64,000 bases of DNA from Nonomuraea thailandensis (GTDB lineage Bacteria > Actinomycetota > Actinomycetes > Streptosporangiales > Streptosporangiaceae): NCBI RefSeq assembly GCF_024172165.1, contig NZ_JAMZEB010000002.1, positions 8,530,501 to 8,594,500 on the forward strand. Direction: 5' to 3'. Positions 39,880 to 47,884 of this stretch are shown piece after piece (within the stretch, counting starts at the first letter, position 1; every line of letters begins with the position of its first letter). Made by a program: the position numbers and the translations under genes. The notes beneath the pieces are model-generated. The model did not search any database. It was not told the DNA's origin and saw only the letters and a list, made by a program, of their open reading frames with translations.

Positions 39880-41172
39880 TCAGCCGATCAGCCCGAGAGC
39901 CCGCAGCAGCTCTGTTCGATCGACATCGGGCAGCGCGCCGAACCGTCCATGCAGATATGCCTTCTCCAGGTTCTGCGACTTCCGCACCCGCTCACCGGCG
40001 AACTCCGCCAGCGCGCCGAGCCGGGTCACTCCGTCCTCGGCCTTCTCTGTCAGCCAGACCTCATCCCGGTTGAGGTGATTGAGCAGGCTGGTGTCGTGGG
40101 AGGTGAAGACCAACTGCGCGCCCTTCGGATTGGTGACCGGGTCGTGGAACAATCTGAGCAGTTGCGCGGAGAGCGTCGGGTGCAGGCTTGCGTCCAGTTC
40201 GTCGAACAGCAGCAGCGAGCCGGCCTTGAGCGCCGCCAGCACGGGGCCGATGAGGTGGAACCACGTGCGAGTCCCCTCCGACTCCGCGTCGAAGTCGAGC
40301 GGCGCCGTCCCCTGGGCCGTGCGATGCACGAGGCGGATCCTGCGCTGTGTTCGCGCCCCTTCCGGATGGGCGACCTCGTACTGATCGATCAGCACGTCGT
40401 CGATACCCAGATCCGCCGCCCGGAGCAGAGCCAGCGCCTGGGCACGATCTGCTTGGAAGGGCCTGCTGACATCCTCCATGCCCGGCAGTGACAACTGGTC
40501 GCCAGCTGGTCCTTCTTCGAACCAGCGCATGGTCGAGCGTGTCGTGCGATATTGCGGGCCTCGCGGGCGGCGCGCGGACAGGCCGAGAGTCTGGGCGGCG
40601 AGCAGGTAGTCCGCAAAACCGGAGACAACAGGCTGGTCGAATCGTCGCGCGATCGACAGCGCCAGTGTGCGAGGGGTCAGCAACTCACGCGTGCCGGACA
40701 GGTTGCCCAGGCCGCGCTGGAGCTTGAACTGGCTTCCTTCCCGTTCGAAGATCCGCCGCCGCTTCTTCTCCGGGTAATGGAACAGGGCCTCATAACGCAC
40801 CGCCTGGCGATCGAGCTCCACCATGTACTCGAACCGCACACCGGAGATGACGCACTCGACGGTGAACTCCGACAGGCGCCCCGGTCCGTCGGCGAACGCG
40901 AACGGCTCAACCGGGATCTCGTCGTCCCACATGCGCAGGGACTCGCGTACGGCCATGCGTAGCCAGGTGATGGCGGCGATGACGTTGGACTTGCCGGAGG
41001 CGTTCGGTCCGAAGATCGCCGCGATCGGCAGCAGGCTCTCGCCGAGGTTGGGCGCCGGCCGCGCCTCGGTCCGGTCCCGATCGACAGCCACCATCGACAG
41101 CTCGACCGCATCGAGCATCGAGCGGAAGTTCGCCACCTCGAACCGGATCAGCACGGCATCACCTTCCAGCAC
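39880..41172 (-). CDS. RloA-like AAA/ABC-type ATPase (AbiLi-type) of a defence pair
   Basis: This 430-aa OLD/SMC-like ATPase starts at ATG 41172 (a GTG at 41154 is also possible). Walker A is IFGPNASGKSN (residues 53-63). The signature-like ESEGTRTWF and Walker B LLLFDELDASLHP are in the C-terminal third, followed by LVFTSHDTSLLNHL with the switch histidine. The region between is variable and probably senses the target. With RloB it forms a two-gene unit of the AbiL/RloAB type that stops phage growth in other bacteria. No nuclease domain is fused to the ATPase. Confidence 0.88.
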   Translation of the reverse strand: MLEGDAVLIRFEVANFRSMLDAVELSMVAVDRDRTEARPAPNLGESLLPIAAIFGPNASGKSNVIAAITWLRMAVRESLRMWDDEIPVEPFAFADGPGRLSEFTVECVISGVRFEYMVELDRQAVRYEALFHYPEKKRRRIFEREGSQFKLQRGLGNLSGTRELLTPRTLALSIARRFDQPVVSGFADYLLAAQTLGLSARRPRGPQYRTTRSTMRWFEEGPAGDQLSLPGMEDVSRPFQADRAQALALLRAADLGIDDVLIDQYEVAHPEGARTQRRIRLVHRTAQGTAPLDFDAESEGTRTWFHLIGPVLAALKAGSLLLFDELDASLHPTLSAQLLRLFHDPVTNPKGAQLVFTSHDTSLLNHLNRDEVWLTEKAEDGVTRLGALAEFAGERVRKSQNLEKAYLHGRFGALPDVDRTELLRALGLIG

Positions 41173-41209
41173 TCAGGCGGCAATCATAGGCCTCGATCCG
41201 TCGAAGATA

Positions 41210-41241
41210 GGCGAAGAACCGCCTTTGTTTGCATCTTCGCC
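41210..41241. promoter_or_regulatory. Inverted repeat upstream of the defence pair
   Basis: GGCGAAGA (41210-41217) and TCTTCGCC (41234-41241) are exact inverted repeats with a 16-base spacer, about 40 bp before the ATPase start in A/T-rich DNA. This could be an operator or a stem in the leader RNA. Confidence 0.35.
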
Positions 41242-41326
41242 GTAGACACAGACCGAATTCCTCATTCTCCAGGGTGCGGCCCGGCCCTGGATCGGGATAA
41301 TCCTAGGCCGGATCACGCCCGCCGAT

Positions 41327-41812
41327 TCAGCTCGTCACGCGGCTGAACATCCCCGGCTCGTAGGAACCCCCCTGGTTACGCGTGATCACATTGAGCCGGT
41401 TGGCCGCGTTGATCATCGCGATCAGGGCGATCAGCCCGGAGATCTGGTCGTCGTCGTAGTGCTTGCGGACCTGCTCCCAGGTCTCGTCCGACACGCCGAG
41501 GTGGGCGTCGGCGAGGCGCGTGCCCTCCTCGGTGAGTGCCAGCGCGGCCCGTTCGGCCTCCGTGAACACGGTGGTCTCGCGCCAGACGGCGACCAGGTTG
41601 AGGCGGACGGCGCTCTCGCCGTCCGCCGCGGCGTCCTTGGTGTGGGCGTCGAGGCAGAAGCCGCAGCCGTTGATCTGGCTGGCGCGGATCATCACCAGGT
41701 GTTGCGTGGGCTTGGGCAGCGACGACTCCTCGATGGCGGTGCTGACGTTGTAGATCCGCTTGAGGATCTTGGCGCCGATCTCGTTGGCGAACAGGTTGAA
41801 GCGGGGTTCCAT
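41327..41812 (-). CDS. AhpD-like carboxymuconolactone-decarboxylase-family protein
   Basis: This 161-aa helical protein starts at ATG 41812 behind GAGGACG. The peroxidase motif CxxCxxxH is present: Cys50, Cys53 and His57 in GCGFCLDAHTKDA. AIEESSLPKPTQHLVMIRAS precedes it, as usual for this group. AhpD-like proteins reduce peroxides or act as thiol oxidoreductases. The gene is divergent from an ECF41 sigma factor, whose family is characteristically paired with such proteins, and a matching ECF41 promoter (41881-41907) points at it. It is therefore the probable target of that sigma factor. Confidence 0.92.
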   Translation of the reverse strand: MEPRFNLFANEIGAKILKRIYNVSTAIEESSLPKPTQHLVMIRASQINGCGFCLDAHTKDAAADGESAVRLNLVAVWRETTVFTEAERAALALTEEGTRLADAHLGVSDETWEQVRKHYDDDQISGLIALIAMINAANRLNVITRNQGGSYEPGMFSRVTS

Positions 41813-41880
41813 GGGATCGTCCTCACTGGTCGGCCTGCGTGCCGTGCGGGGCGTTCCGCGCGGCGTCCTGACGACATGGA

Positions 41881-41907
41881 GATGCCGGCCGGCCGGCCCC
41901 TGTGACA
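41881..41907 (-). promoter_or_regulatory. ECF41-type promoter for the AhpD-like gene
   Basis: Read on the minus strand: TGTCACA (41907-41901), 16 bases, then CATC (41884-41881), one base from the ECF41 -10 consensus CGTC. It points at the AhpD-like gene starting at 41812. Confidence 0.65.
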
Positions 41908-41941
41908 GGGCGGTTCTGTGAGGTATGCCACCGTGAGCGGG

Positions 41942-41968
41942 TGTCACGAAGCGGCGAGAACCGGCGTC
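41942..41968 (+). promoter_or_regulatory. ECF41-type autoregulatory promoter
   Basis: TGTCACG (41942-41948), 16 bases, then CGTC (41965-41968). This matches the promoter reported for ECF41 sigma factors (TGTCACA-N16-CGTC) and lies about 40 bp before the sigma gene itself. Confidence 0.8.
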
Positions 41969-42009
41969 TCGTGTGCGGGACGTCGAATCGGATCAGGCAG
42001 GAGATGGCC

Positions 42010-42993
42010 ATGGGTGAGCCCACCGAGCAGGCACGAGGCGCGGCCGAGCCGTCCGCCGGTGAAGCCCGCATGGATGGCGGGCGCATGGACGGCGGCCACG
42101 ATCACGACGGGCGCCTGGACCCCGCCACCGAGGCGTTCGTGGCGCACCGCAGCCTGCTGTTCACCGTCGCCTACGAGATGCTCGGCTCGGCCGCCGACGC
42201 CGAGGACGTGCTGCAGGAGACCTGGATGCGGTGGGTGGGGGTCGAGCTCGGGGAGGTGCGGGACCAGCGGGCGTACCTGGTGCGGATCACCACCCGGCAG
42301 GCGCTGACCAGGCTGCGGACGCTCGGGCGGCGCAAGGAGTCCTACGTGGGCCCCTGGCTGCCGGAGCCGCTGCTGACCGCGCCGGACGTGGCCGAGGACG
42401 TGGAGCTGGCCGAGAGCGTGTCGATGGCGATGCTGCTGGTGCTGGAGACGCTCACGCCGACCGAGCGGGCGGTGTTCGTCCTGCGCGAGGTGTTCGGCCT
42501 GGACTACGACGAGATCGCCGAGGCCGTGGACAAGAGCACGGTCGCGGTCCGGCAGATCGCGCACCGGGCTCGGGCGCATGTGGCGGCGCGGCGGCCACGC
42601 GGTGTCACCTCGCCCGCCGAGTCGCGTGACGCGCTGGCGGCGTTCCAGCGGGCGGTCGAGACGGGTGATCTGCAGGGGCTGTTCGACATCCTCGCGCCGG
42701 ACGTCGTCCTGCTGAGCGACGGTGGCGGGGTCGTGCAGGCCCTGCCGCACCCCGTCGTGGGGGCCGACAAGGTGGCTCGGGTGATGGAGGCCGGCCTGCC
42801 CAGGCTCGGGGGTCAGGTGTCGCTCGCGCCGGTGCAGGTCAACGGGTGCCCCGCGCTGATCGTCCGGATCGACGGGGAGATCGACAACGTGCTGGCGGTG
42901 CGGATCGACGACGGGCTGGTCACCGGGCTCTACTTCGTGCGCAACCCCGAGAAGCTGGCGCGGGTGCAGCGGGAGACGCCGGTCAGCCGCTGA
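42010..42993 (+). CDS. ECF41-family sigma factor with SnoaL-like C-terminal domain
   Basis: This 327-aa sigma factor starts at ATG 42010, six bases after AGGAG; an ATG at 42004 abuts that site. Region 2 is FVAHRSLLFTVAYEMLGSAA with DVLQETWMRW, and region 4 is LTPTERAVFVLREVFGLDYD plus AVDKSTVAVRQIAHRAR. Between the two regions is the ECF41 hallmark WLPEPLL. The C-terminal SnoaL-like domain (residues 220-327) carries DGGGVVQALPHP and ends with NPEKLARV; in this group it regulates sigma activity in place of a separate anti-sigma factor. An autoregulatory promoter lies just upstream. Confidence 0.94.
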   Translation: MGEPTEQARGAAEPSAGEARMDGGRMDGGHDHDGRLDPATEAFVAHRSLLFTVAYEMLGSAADAEDVLQETWMRWVGVELGEVRDQRAYLVRITTRQALTRLRTLGRRKESYVGPWLPEPLLTAPDVAEDVELAESVSMAMLLVLETLTPTERAVFVLREVFGLDYDEIAEAVDKSTVAVRQIAHRARAHVAARRPRGVTSPAESRDALAAFQRAVETGDLQGLFDILAPDVVLLSDGGGVVQALPHPVVGADKVARVMEAGLPRLGGQVSLAPVQVNGCPALIVRIDGEIDNVLAVRIDDGLVTGLYFVRNPEKLARVQRETPVSR

Positions 42994-43090
42994 GCGGGCG
43001 GTCTGCTTCCGGGGCCGGCGTTGACCTTGCCCCTGGGTGAAGCCGCACCATCGTCCGTACCGGTCGTGGTGGCCGGGGCGAGGAGGAGTG

Positions 43091-44191
43091 GTGCGGCTGC
43101 TGACGATCGGGGCGTTCGCCCGGGCGGCGCGGTTGTCGCCGAAGGCGTTGCGGCTCTATGACGAGCTGGGGTTGCTGCGGCCCGCCGCGGTGGACGGGGA
43201 GTCCGGGTACCGGTTCTACGATCCGGCGCAACTGGAGCGGGCCCGGCTGATCGCCTGGCTGCGGCGGCTGGGCATGCCACTGGCGCGGATCCGGCGGGTG
43301 TGCGACCTGCCGGCGGGCGCGGCGGCCGGCGAGATCGCCGCCTACTGGGAGCAGGTGCTGGCGGAGACCGCCGCCCGCGGGGAGCTGGCCACCTTCCTCG
43401 TCGACTATCTGTCGGGAAGGGGCAGCACCGTGGAGGAGACGGCGACCCTGCTGGGGATCCGCTACGCCGCCCGGTCGGAGTCGGGGCTGGGGCGCACGAG
43501 CAACGAGGACACCGCGTACGCCGGCCCGCGCCTGCTGGCGGTGGCCGACGGGGTGCGGGGGTCGAGCGGCGACCTGGCCAGCGCGGCGGCCGTCGAGGCG
43601 CTCAAGCCGCTGGAGACCATGACCGTCCCGGCCGAGGACCTGCTCGGCGCGCTGGCCGACGCCGTCGGGGACGCCGATCGGGCCATCGGGGAGATCGCCG
43701 CGTCGGCGCCGTCGGGTGAGGCCGTCACCACGCTGACGGCGCTGCTGTGGTCGGGCTCCCGGCTGGCGCTGGTGCACATCGGTGACACCCGGGCGTATCT
43801 CGTGCGTGACGGGGAGCTGTTCCAGATCACCCACGATCACACGTACGTGCAGGGGCTGGTCGACGAGGGACGGCTGACGGCGGAGGAGGCGGCCTCGCAC
43901 CCGCGGCGTGCGCTGCTCGCGCGGGCGCTGACCGGCACGGGCGGCGTCCGGCCGCAACTGGCGCTGCACGACGCGGTGGCCGGTGACCGGTACCTGCTCT
44001 GCTCCGACGGGCTGTCCGCCGTCGTGCCCGCGGGGGCGCTGCGCGAGGTGCTGACCGGGGACGGCGCTCCCCAGGAGGTGCTCGACGAACTGGTCGAGCG
44101 GGCGTACGCCGCCGGAGCGCCCGACAACGTCGCCTGCGTGGTCGCCGACGTCGAGAGCCTGGAGACGCCGCCCTCGGGGGCCGGGGAGTGA
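43091..44191 (+). CDS. MerR regulator fused to a PP2C-type phosphatase
   Basis: This 366-aa protein starts at GTG 43091 after AGGAGGAG. Residues 1-70 are a MerR DNA-binding domain (LLTIGAFARAARLSPKALRL, SGYRFYDPAQL), followed by a coiled helix to about 115. From 125 on is a PP2C phosphatase: SESGLGRTSNEDTAYAG, LLAVADGVRG (DGxGG altered to DGVRG), VHIGDTRAYLVRDGEL, LCSDGLSAVV and PDNVACVVAD. Metal-binding aspartates are kept, so activity is likely. The protein combines gene control with dephosphorylation in one chain. The MFS gene overlaps its stop (GTGA), making transport its probable output. Confidence 0.9.
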   Translation: MRLLTIGAFARAARLSPKALRLYDELGLLRPAAVDGESGYRFYDPAQLERARLIAWLRRLGMPLARIRRVCDLPAGAAAGEIAAYWEQVLAETAARGELATFLVDYLSGRGSTVEETATLLGIRYAARSESGLGRTSNEDTAYAGPRLLAVADGVRGSSGDLASAAAVEALKPLETMTVPAEDLLGALADAVGDADRAIGEIAASAPSGEAVTTLTALLWSGSRLALVHIGDTRAYLVRDGELFQITHDHTYVQGLVDEGRLTAEEAASHPRRALLARALTGTGGVRPQLALHDAVAGDRYLLCSDGLSAVVPAGALREVLTGDGAPQEVLDELVERAYAAGAPDNVACVVADVESLETPPSGAGE

Positions 44192-45429
44192 TCGCCTCGC
44201 TCGGGGCGTACACCGTCGATCGCCGCCCGCTGGCCGTCCCGGCCTTCCGGCGGCTGTGGGCGGCCTCGGCCGTGGGTGCGGTGGGGGGTTCGTTCGGCGT
44301 GGTGGCCGTCCCGGCGCAGCTGTTCGCCGTGAGCGGGTCATCGGTGGTCGTGGGGGCTGCGGGGGCGGTGTCGTTCGTGGCGCTGGTCGTGGCGTCGTTG
44401 TGGAGCGGCGCGCTGGCCGACGTGCGGGACCGGCGAGTGGTGCTGCTGACCGCGCACTGCGGCCTCGCGGCGACGTACGCGGCCCTGTGGGGGCAGGCGG
44501 TCCTGGGCGTGGGCTCCGTCCCTCTCCTGATGGTGCTGGTCGCCTGCCAGGGCCTGTCCCTGGGGGCGATCATGACGACGATGGGCGCCGCGGTGCCGCG
44601 GCTGGTGCCGCCCGAGCTCCTGCCGGCGGCGAACAGCCTCGGCTCGCTGACCCGTTACGCCGGCTCGATCGTCGGGCCGGTGCTGGCCGGCGTCCTGATC
44701 CCGGTGGTCGGGCTCGGCACGCTGTACCTCTTCGACGCCGTCGCCCTCCTGGCCGTCGTGTGGGCGGTCGTCAGGCTGCCGTCGCTGCCACCGCAGCGAG
44801 GCCCCCGCGAACGCCTGGCCGGCCTCCGGTACCTGGCGGCCAGCCGGCTGCTGGTGGCGGTGCTCCTGGTGGACCTGGCGGCGATGGTGTTCGGCATGCC
44901 GGTCGCCCTGTTCCCCGAGCTCGCCCGGTACACCTTCGGCGGGCCCGCGGGTGGCGGCCCCGAGCTGGGGCTGCTGTACGCCGCCTACCCGGCCGGGGTC
45001 GTCGCGGCCGGGCTGCTGTCAGGCACGTTCACCCGCGCCCGCCGCCACGGCACCCTCATGGCGGGGGCCGCCGCGGCGTGGGGGCTGACCGTCGTGCTGC
45101 TCGGGCTGGCCGCGCAGCTCTGGCTCGCCCTGGTGGCGCTCGTCCTCGGCGGCGCGGTGAACTTCGTGCTCAGCACGTTCCGCAACGCCATCACCCAGGC
45201 GCACACTCCCGACGCGCTACGCGGCCGGATCCAGGGATCGCTCACCGTCGTCCTGTTCGGCGGGCCGCACCTGGCGAACCTGCTGCACGGGGCCGCCACC
45301 TCGGTCCTCGACCACCGGGTGGTCATCTGCGCCGGCGGCCTGCTCACCGCCGTGACCGTGGCGGCCGTCACCTGGGCGGTTCCTGAGCTGCGGCGGCTCG
45401 GGCCGGTGGCCGACGGAGATGCCAGATGA
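44188..45429 (+). CDS. MFS transporter
   Basis: This 413-aa membrane protein starts at GTG 44188 inside the preceding stop. Twelve hydrophobic helices are apparent. The loop between helices 2 and 3 is LWSGALADVRDRRVVLLTAH, the MFS motif A variant of the enterobactin-exporter (EntS/DHA3) group. The matching motif appears in the second half as GLLSGTFTRARRHGTLM. It is probably an efflux pump. Coupling to the MerR-PP2C gene suggests drug-induced expression. Confidence 0.92.
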   Translation: MIASLGAYTVDRRPLAVPAFRRLWAASAVGAVGGSFGVVAVPAQLFAVSGSSVVVGAAGAVSFVALVVASLWSGALADVRDRRVVLLTAHCGLAATYAALWGQAVLGVGSVPLLMVLVACQGLSLGAIMTTMGAAVPRLVPPELLPAANSLGSLTRYAGSIVGPVLAGVLIPVVGLGTLYLFDAVALLAVVWAVVRLPSLPPQRGPRERLAGLRYLAASRLLVAVLLVDLAAMVFGMPVALFPELARYTFGGPAGGGPELGLLYAAYPAGVVAAGLLSGTFTRARRHGTLMAGAAAAWGLTVVLLGLAAQLWLALVALVLGGAVNFVLSTFRNAITQAHTPDALRGRIQGSLTVVLFGGPHLANLLHGAATSVLDHRVVICAGGLLTAVTVAAVTWAVPELRRLGPVADGDAR

Positions 45430-45447
45430 TCAGGGCCGGGGTGTCCT

Positions 45448-45471
45448 CGTAGGCGGCGGCCGCCGCCTACG
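45448..45471. terminator. 24-bp perfect palindrome between convergent genes
   Basis: A 24-base perfect palindrome (half-site CGTAGGCGGCGG) is centred between 45459 and 45460. It lies 18 bp after the MFS stop and covers the stop codon of the convergent methyltransferase. It would form a strong stem in either transcript. Confidence 0.75.
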
Positions 45472-46270
45472 GGCAGCGCTGCTGGGCGAGCGGGCCGCCG
45501 TGACCGCCGGGCACCCTGCCGCAGCGGGGCTCGTGGCAGCTCACGATCTCCAGGCCCGCCTCATGGGCGGCGTTGATGTAGTCGCCGGCCAGGAAGCGGC
45601 TGGCCGGCATGGCACGTACGCCGTCGCTGCCCGCCACCGTCGGCACCCCTCCCAGGTAGAGCAGGAGCGGGTGGATGTCCGACAGCACCACGTGGCCGCC
45701 CGGCCGTACGACCCTGGCGAACTCCGCCAGCGCCGGCCCCAGAGCGGGCTGGTGGGTGAGCGCCAGCGCGCAGACCACGACGTCGAAGCTGCCGGGCCCG
45801 GCCGGGAGGTCGTGCAGATCGGCCTGGTGGAACTCGCCGCCGGGGATCTTGGCCTTGGCCCGGGCGAGCATCTCGGGGGACGTGTCCACGCCGACGACCT
45901 CGTGCCCGAGACCCGCCAGGAACGCGGCGTGGCGCCCCGTGCCGCAGGCGGCGTCCAGGGCCCGGCTCCCCGGCGGGAGCGCGGACAGGATGCGGCGCAC
46001 CAGCGGCTCCTCGGCCGCGATCAGCGGGTTGTCGTCGGAGTCGTAGTGCCCGGCCCACTGCGCGTACCCCTCCTCGGTGGTGGCGTGGCCGGCTGTGGCG
46101 CCCGCGCTGCGCGTCAGGCCGGGGTCGGTGACCAGGCTGCGGATCTCGGCGATACGCCGCTCGACGTAGGCGGCGTCGCCCAGGTCGCCCGCCTGCGTGC
46201 GCAGCAGCGCGACTCCTTCCAGGCCCAGGAGGAAGGCCAGGGGGGTGAAGGTAGGACGGCATGCCGCCAC
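45467..46270 (-). CDS. Class I SAM-dependent methyltransferase
   Basis: This 267-aa enzyme starts at GTG 46270. SAM-binding motif I is ALDAACGTGRHAAFLAGLGH, motif II is VVGVDTSPEML, motif IV is SFDVVVCALALTH and motif V is RVVRPGGHVVLSD. The first 65 residues form an extra helical segment with TTEEGYAQWAGHYD just before the catalytic fold, as in UbiE/Methyltransf_11 relatives. The methyl acceptor is unknown. It is convergent with the MFS gene; a hairpin separates them. Confidence 0.9.
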   Translation of the reverse strand: MAACRPTFTPLAFLLGLEGVALLRTQAGDLGDAAYVERRIAEIRSLVTDPGLTRSAGATAGHATTEEGYAQWAGHYDSDDNPLIAAEEPLVRRILSALPPGSRALDAACGTGRHAAFLAGLGHEVVGVDTSPEMLARAKAKIPGGEFHQADLHDLPAGPGSFDVVVCALALTHQPALGPALAEFARVVRPGGHVVLSDIHPLLLYLGGVPTVAGSDGVRAMPASRFLAGDYINAAHEAGLEIVSCHEPRCGRVPGGHGGPLAQQRCP

Positions 46271-46327
46271 CCTAGGAACGTGTTGTGCCGGCCCGCGACC
46301 CTATTTCTCCCGCGCCCCGGCACGCTG

Positions 46328-47107
46328 TCACCGACGCCGCTGCCTGCCGAACCGGAGGGCGAACGGGGTCAGCATCGACTCCACCTGCACCGAGAAGCTG
46401 ATCTTGCTGGAGCCGGCGTTGCGCTCCTCGAAGTGGATCGGCATCTCGACGATCGCCCGGCCCAGCCGCTTGCAGCGGTAGTTCATCTCGACCTGGAAGC
46501 TGTAGCCGTCGCTGCGGATCGCGTTCAGGTCGATGCCTTCGAGCACGTCCCGGTGCCAGATCTTGAAGCCGCCCGTGGGGTCGCGCACGGACAGGTGGAG
46601 GATCGTGTTGACGTACAGGCCGGCGAACCGGCTCAGCAGCCGCCGGTGCCAGCCCCACTGTGTGGACAGGGAGCCGCCCACGACGTACCGGCTGCCGATC
46701 ACCACCCCGGCCCGCGTGGCGAGGATCGTGCCGAGCAGGTGCGGGATGTACTCGGGGCGGTGACTCAGGTCGCCGTCCATCTGCACCACGTACTCGTCGC
46801 CGCGCCCCAGGGCCTCCTGCATCCCGGCGATGTGGGCGCGCCCGATGCCCTCCTTGACCTTGCGGTGCAGCACCACCATGCGGTCGGGGCGTTCCTCGTT
46901 CGCCTGCTTGGCGAGGTCGTCGGCGAGCGCGCCGGTGCCGTCGGGCGAGTCGTCGTCGGCGATGACCAGCCGCAGGTTGGGCAGGCCGAGCGCGAGGATC
47001 CGCTCCGTCAGCTCGCCGAGGTTGCCTGCCTCGTTGTACGTCGGCACCACGACCGCGACGCGCGCCTCCCGCCAGGGTGACGGCAGCGACCAGGCTCCTT
47101 CGATCAC
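46328..47107 (-). CDS. Polyprenol-phosphate mannosyltransferase-like GT2 enzyme (Ppm1/DPM1-like)
   Basis: This 259-aa GT-A glycosyltransferase starts at GTG 47107, seven bases after AAGGAG; a longer frame to 47158 has no such site. Motifs are VAVVVPTYNEAGNLGELTER, LRLVIADDDSPDGTGALADD, VVQMDGDLSHRPEYIPHLL (DxD) and RDPTGGFKIWHRDVLE, all as in dolichol/polyprenol-phosphate mannose synthases. No membrane helices are visible. In actinobacteria the product donates mannose to secreted proteins and lipoglycans. Confidence 0.92.
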   Translation of the reverse strand: MIEGAWSLPSPWREARVAVVVPTYNEAGNLGELTERILALGLPNLRLVIADDDSPDGTGALADDLAKQANEERPDRMVVLHRKVKEGIGRAHIAGMQEALGRGDEYVVQMDGDLSHRPEYIPHLLGTILATRAGVVIGSRYVVGGSLSTQWGWHRRLLSRFAGLYVNTILHLSVRDPTGGFKIWHRDVLEGIDLNAIRSDGYSFQVEMNYRCKRLGRAIVEMPIHFEERNAGSSKISFSVQVESMLTPFALRFGRQRRR

Positions 47108-47281
47108 AACGCTCTCCTTGTCCGGGCACGGTGGCTCCCACACCCTACGGGGCCGCATGATCGCCCGCCGCCCTGATCGGCTCAGCGAGAGGCCACCGGC
47201 CTCGGCGAAAATTCATGGAACCGCCGTCCCCGCCCGCGGCAATTACTCATGTCATGACGGCAAGCATCCGAGAGGCAACAC

Positions 47282-47881
47282 ATGCGACACGAGAGCCGGG
47301 CGGACCTCTCGCCCCGGCCCGGCGTGGGCACCAGCGACGATCCGCCACCGCGACCGGGCCCCGAGCGGTTCGCCGGGCTGTTCGTCGATCACGCCCCCGA
47401 GCTCAAGCGGTACGTGGTGCGCCGCCTGGGCCTGGAGCCGGCCGACGACATCGTGGCCGAGACGTTCGCCGTGGCCCTGCAGCGGCTGGAGTCGTACGAC
47501 GGGCGGCGCGGTGACGAGCGCGCCTGGTTGTACGGCATCGCCACCAACCTCATCGGCCGGCACCGCCGCCGCGAGATCGGCCTGTACAAGGCGCTGAGCC
47601 GTACGGGGGCCGACGCGGTGATCGAGCCGTTCACGGACGAGGTGGAGCAGCGGGTGGTGGCGGACGGGGCGCGCAGGCGGCTGGCGAAGGCGCTGGCCGG
47701 GCTGTCGCGCAAGCACCGGGACACGTTGCTGCTGGTGACGTGGGCGGAGCTGACGTACGAGGAGGCCGCGGTGGCGCTGGGCGTGCCCGTGGGCACCGTG
47801 CGGTCGCGCGTGAACCGGGCGCGGAGCAGCCTGCGCCGGATGCTGGCCGGAATCGATCCAACCGTCGCGGACGAGGGATGA
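47282..47881 (+). CDS. ECF-type RNA polymerase sigma factor
   Basis: This 199-aa sigma factor starts at ATG 47282 after GAGAGG. Region 2 (FVDHAPELKRYVVRRLGLEP, IVAETFAVALQRL, AWLYGIATNLIGRHRR) and region 4 (SRKHRDTLLLVTWAELTYEE, GVPVGTVRSRVNRARSSL) are both complete. The first 30 residues are a proline-rich extension. The next gene, starting three bases after its stop, encodes a membrane protein of a family regularly paired with such sigma factors and probably controls it. Promoter specificity was not determined. Confidence 0.93.
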   Translation: MRHESRADLSPRPGVGTSDDPPPRPGPERFAGLFVDHAPELKRYVVRRLGLEPADDIVAETFAVALQRLESYDGRRGDERAWLYGIATNLIGRHRRREIGLYKALSRTGADAVIEPFTDEVEQRVVADGARRRLAKALAGLSRKHRDTLLLVTWAELTYEEAAVALGVPVGTVRSRVNRARSSLRRMLAGIDPTVADEG

Positions 47882-47884
47882 TTG

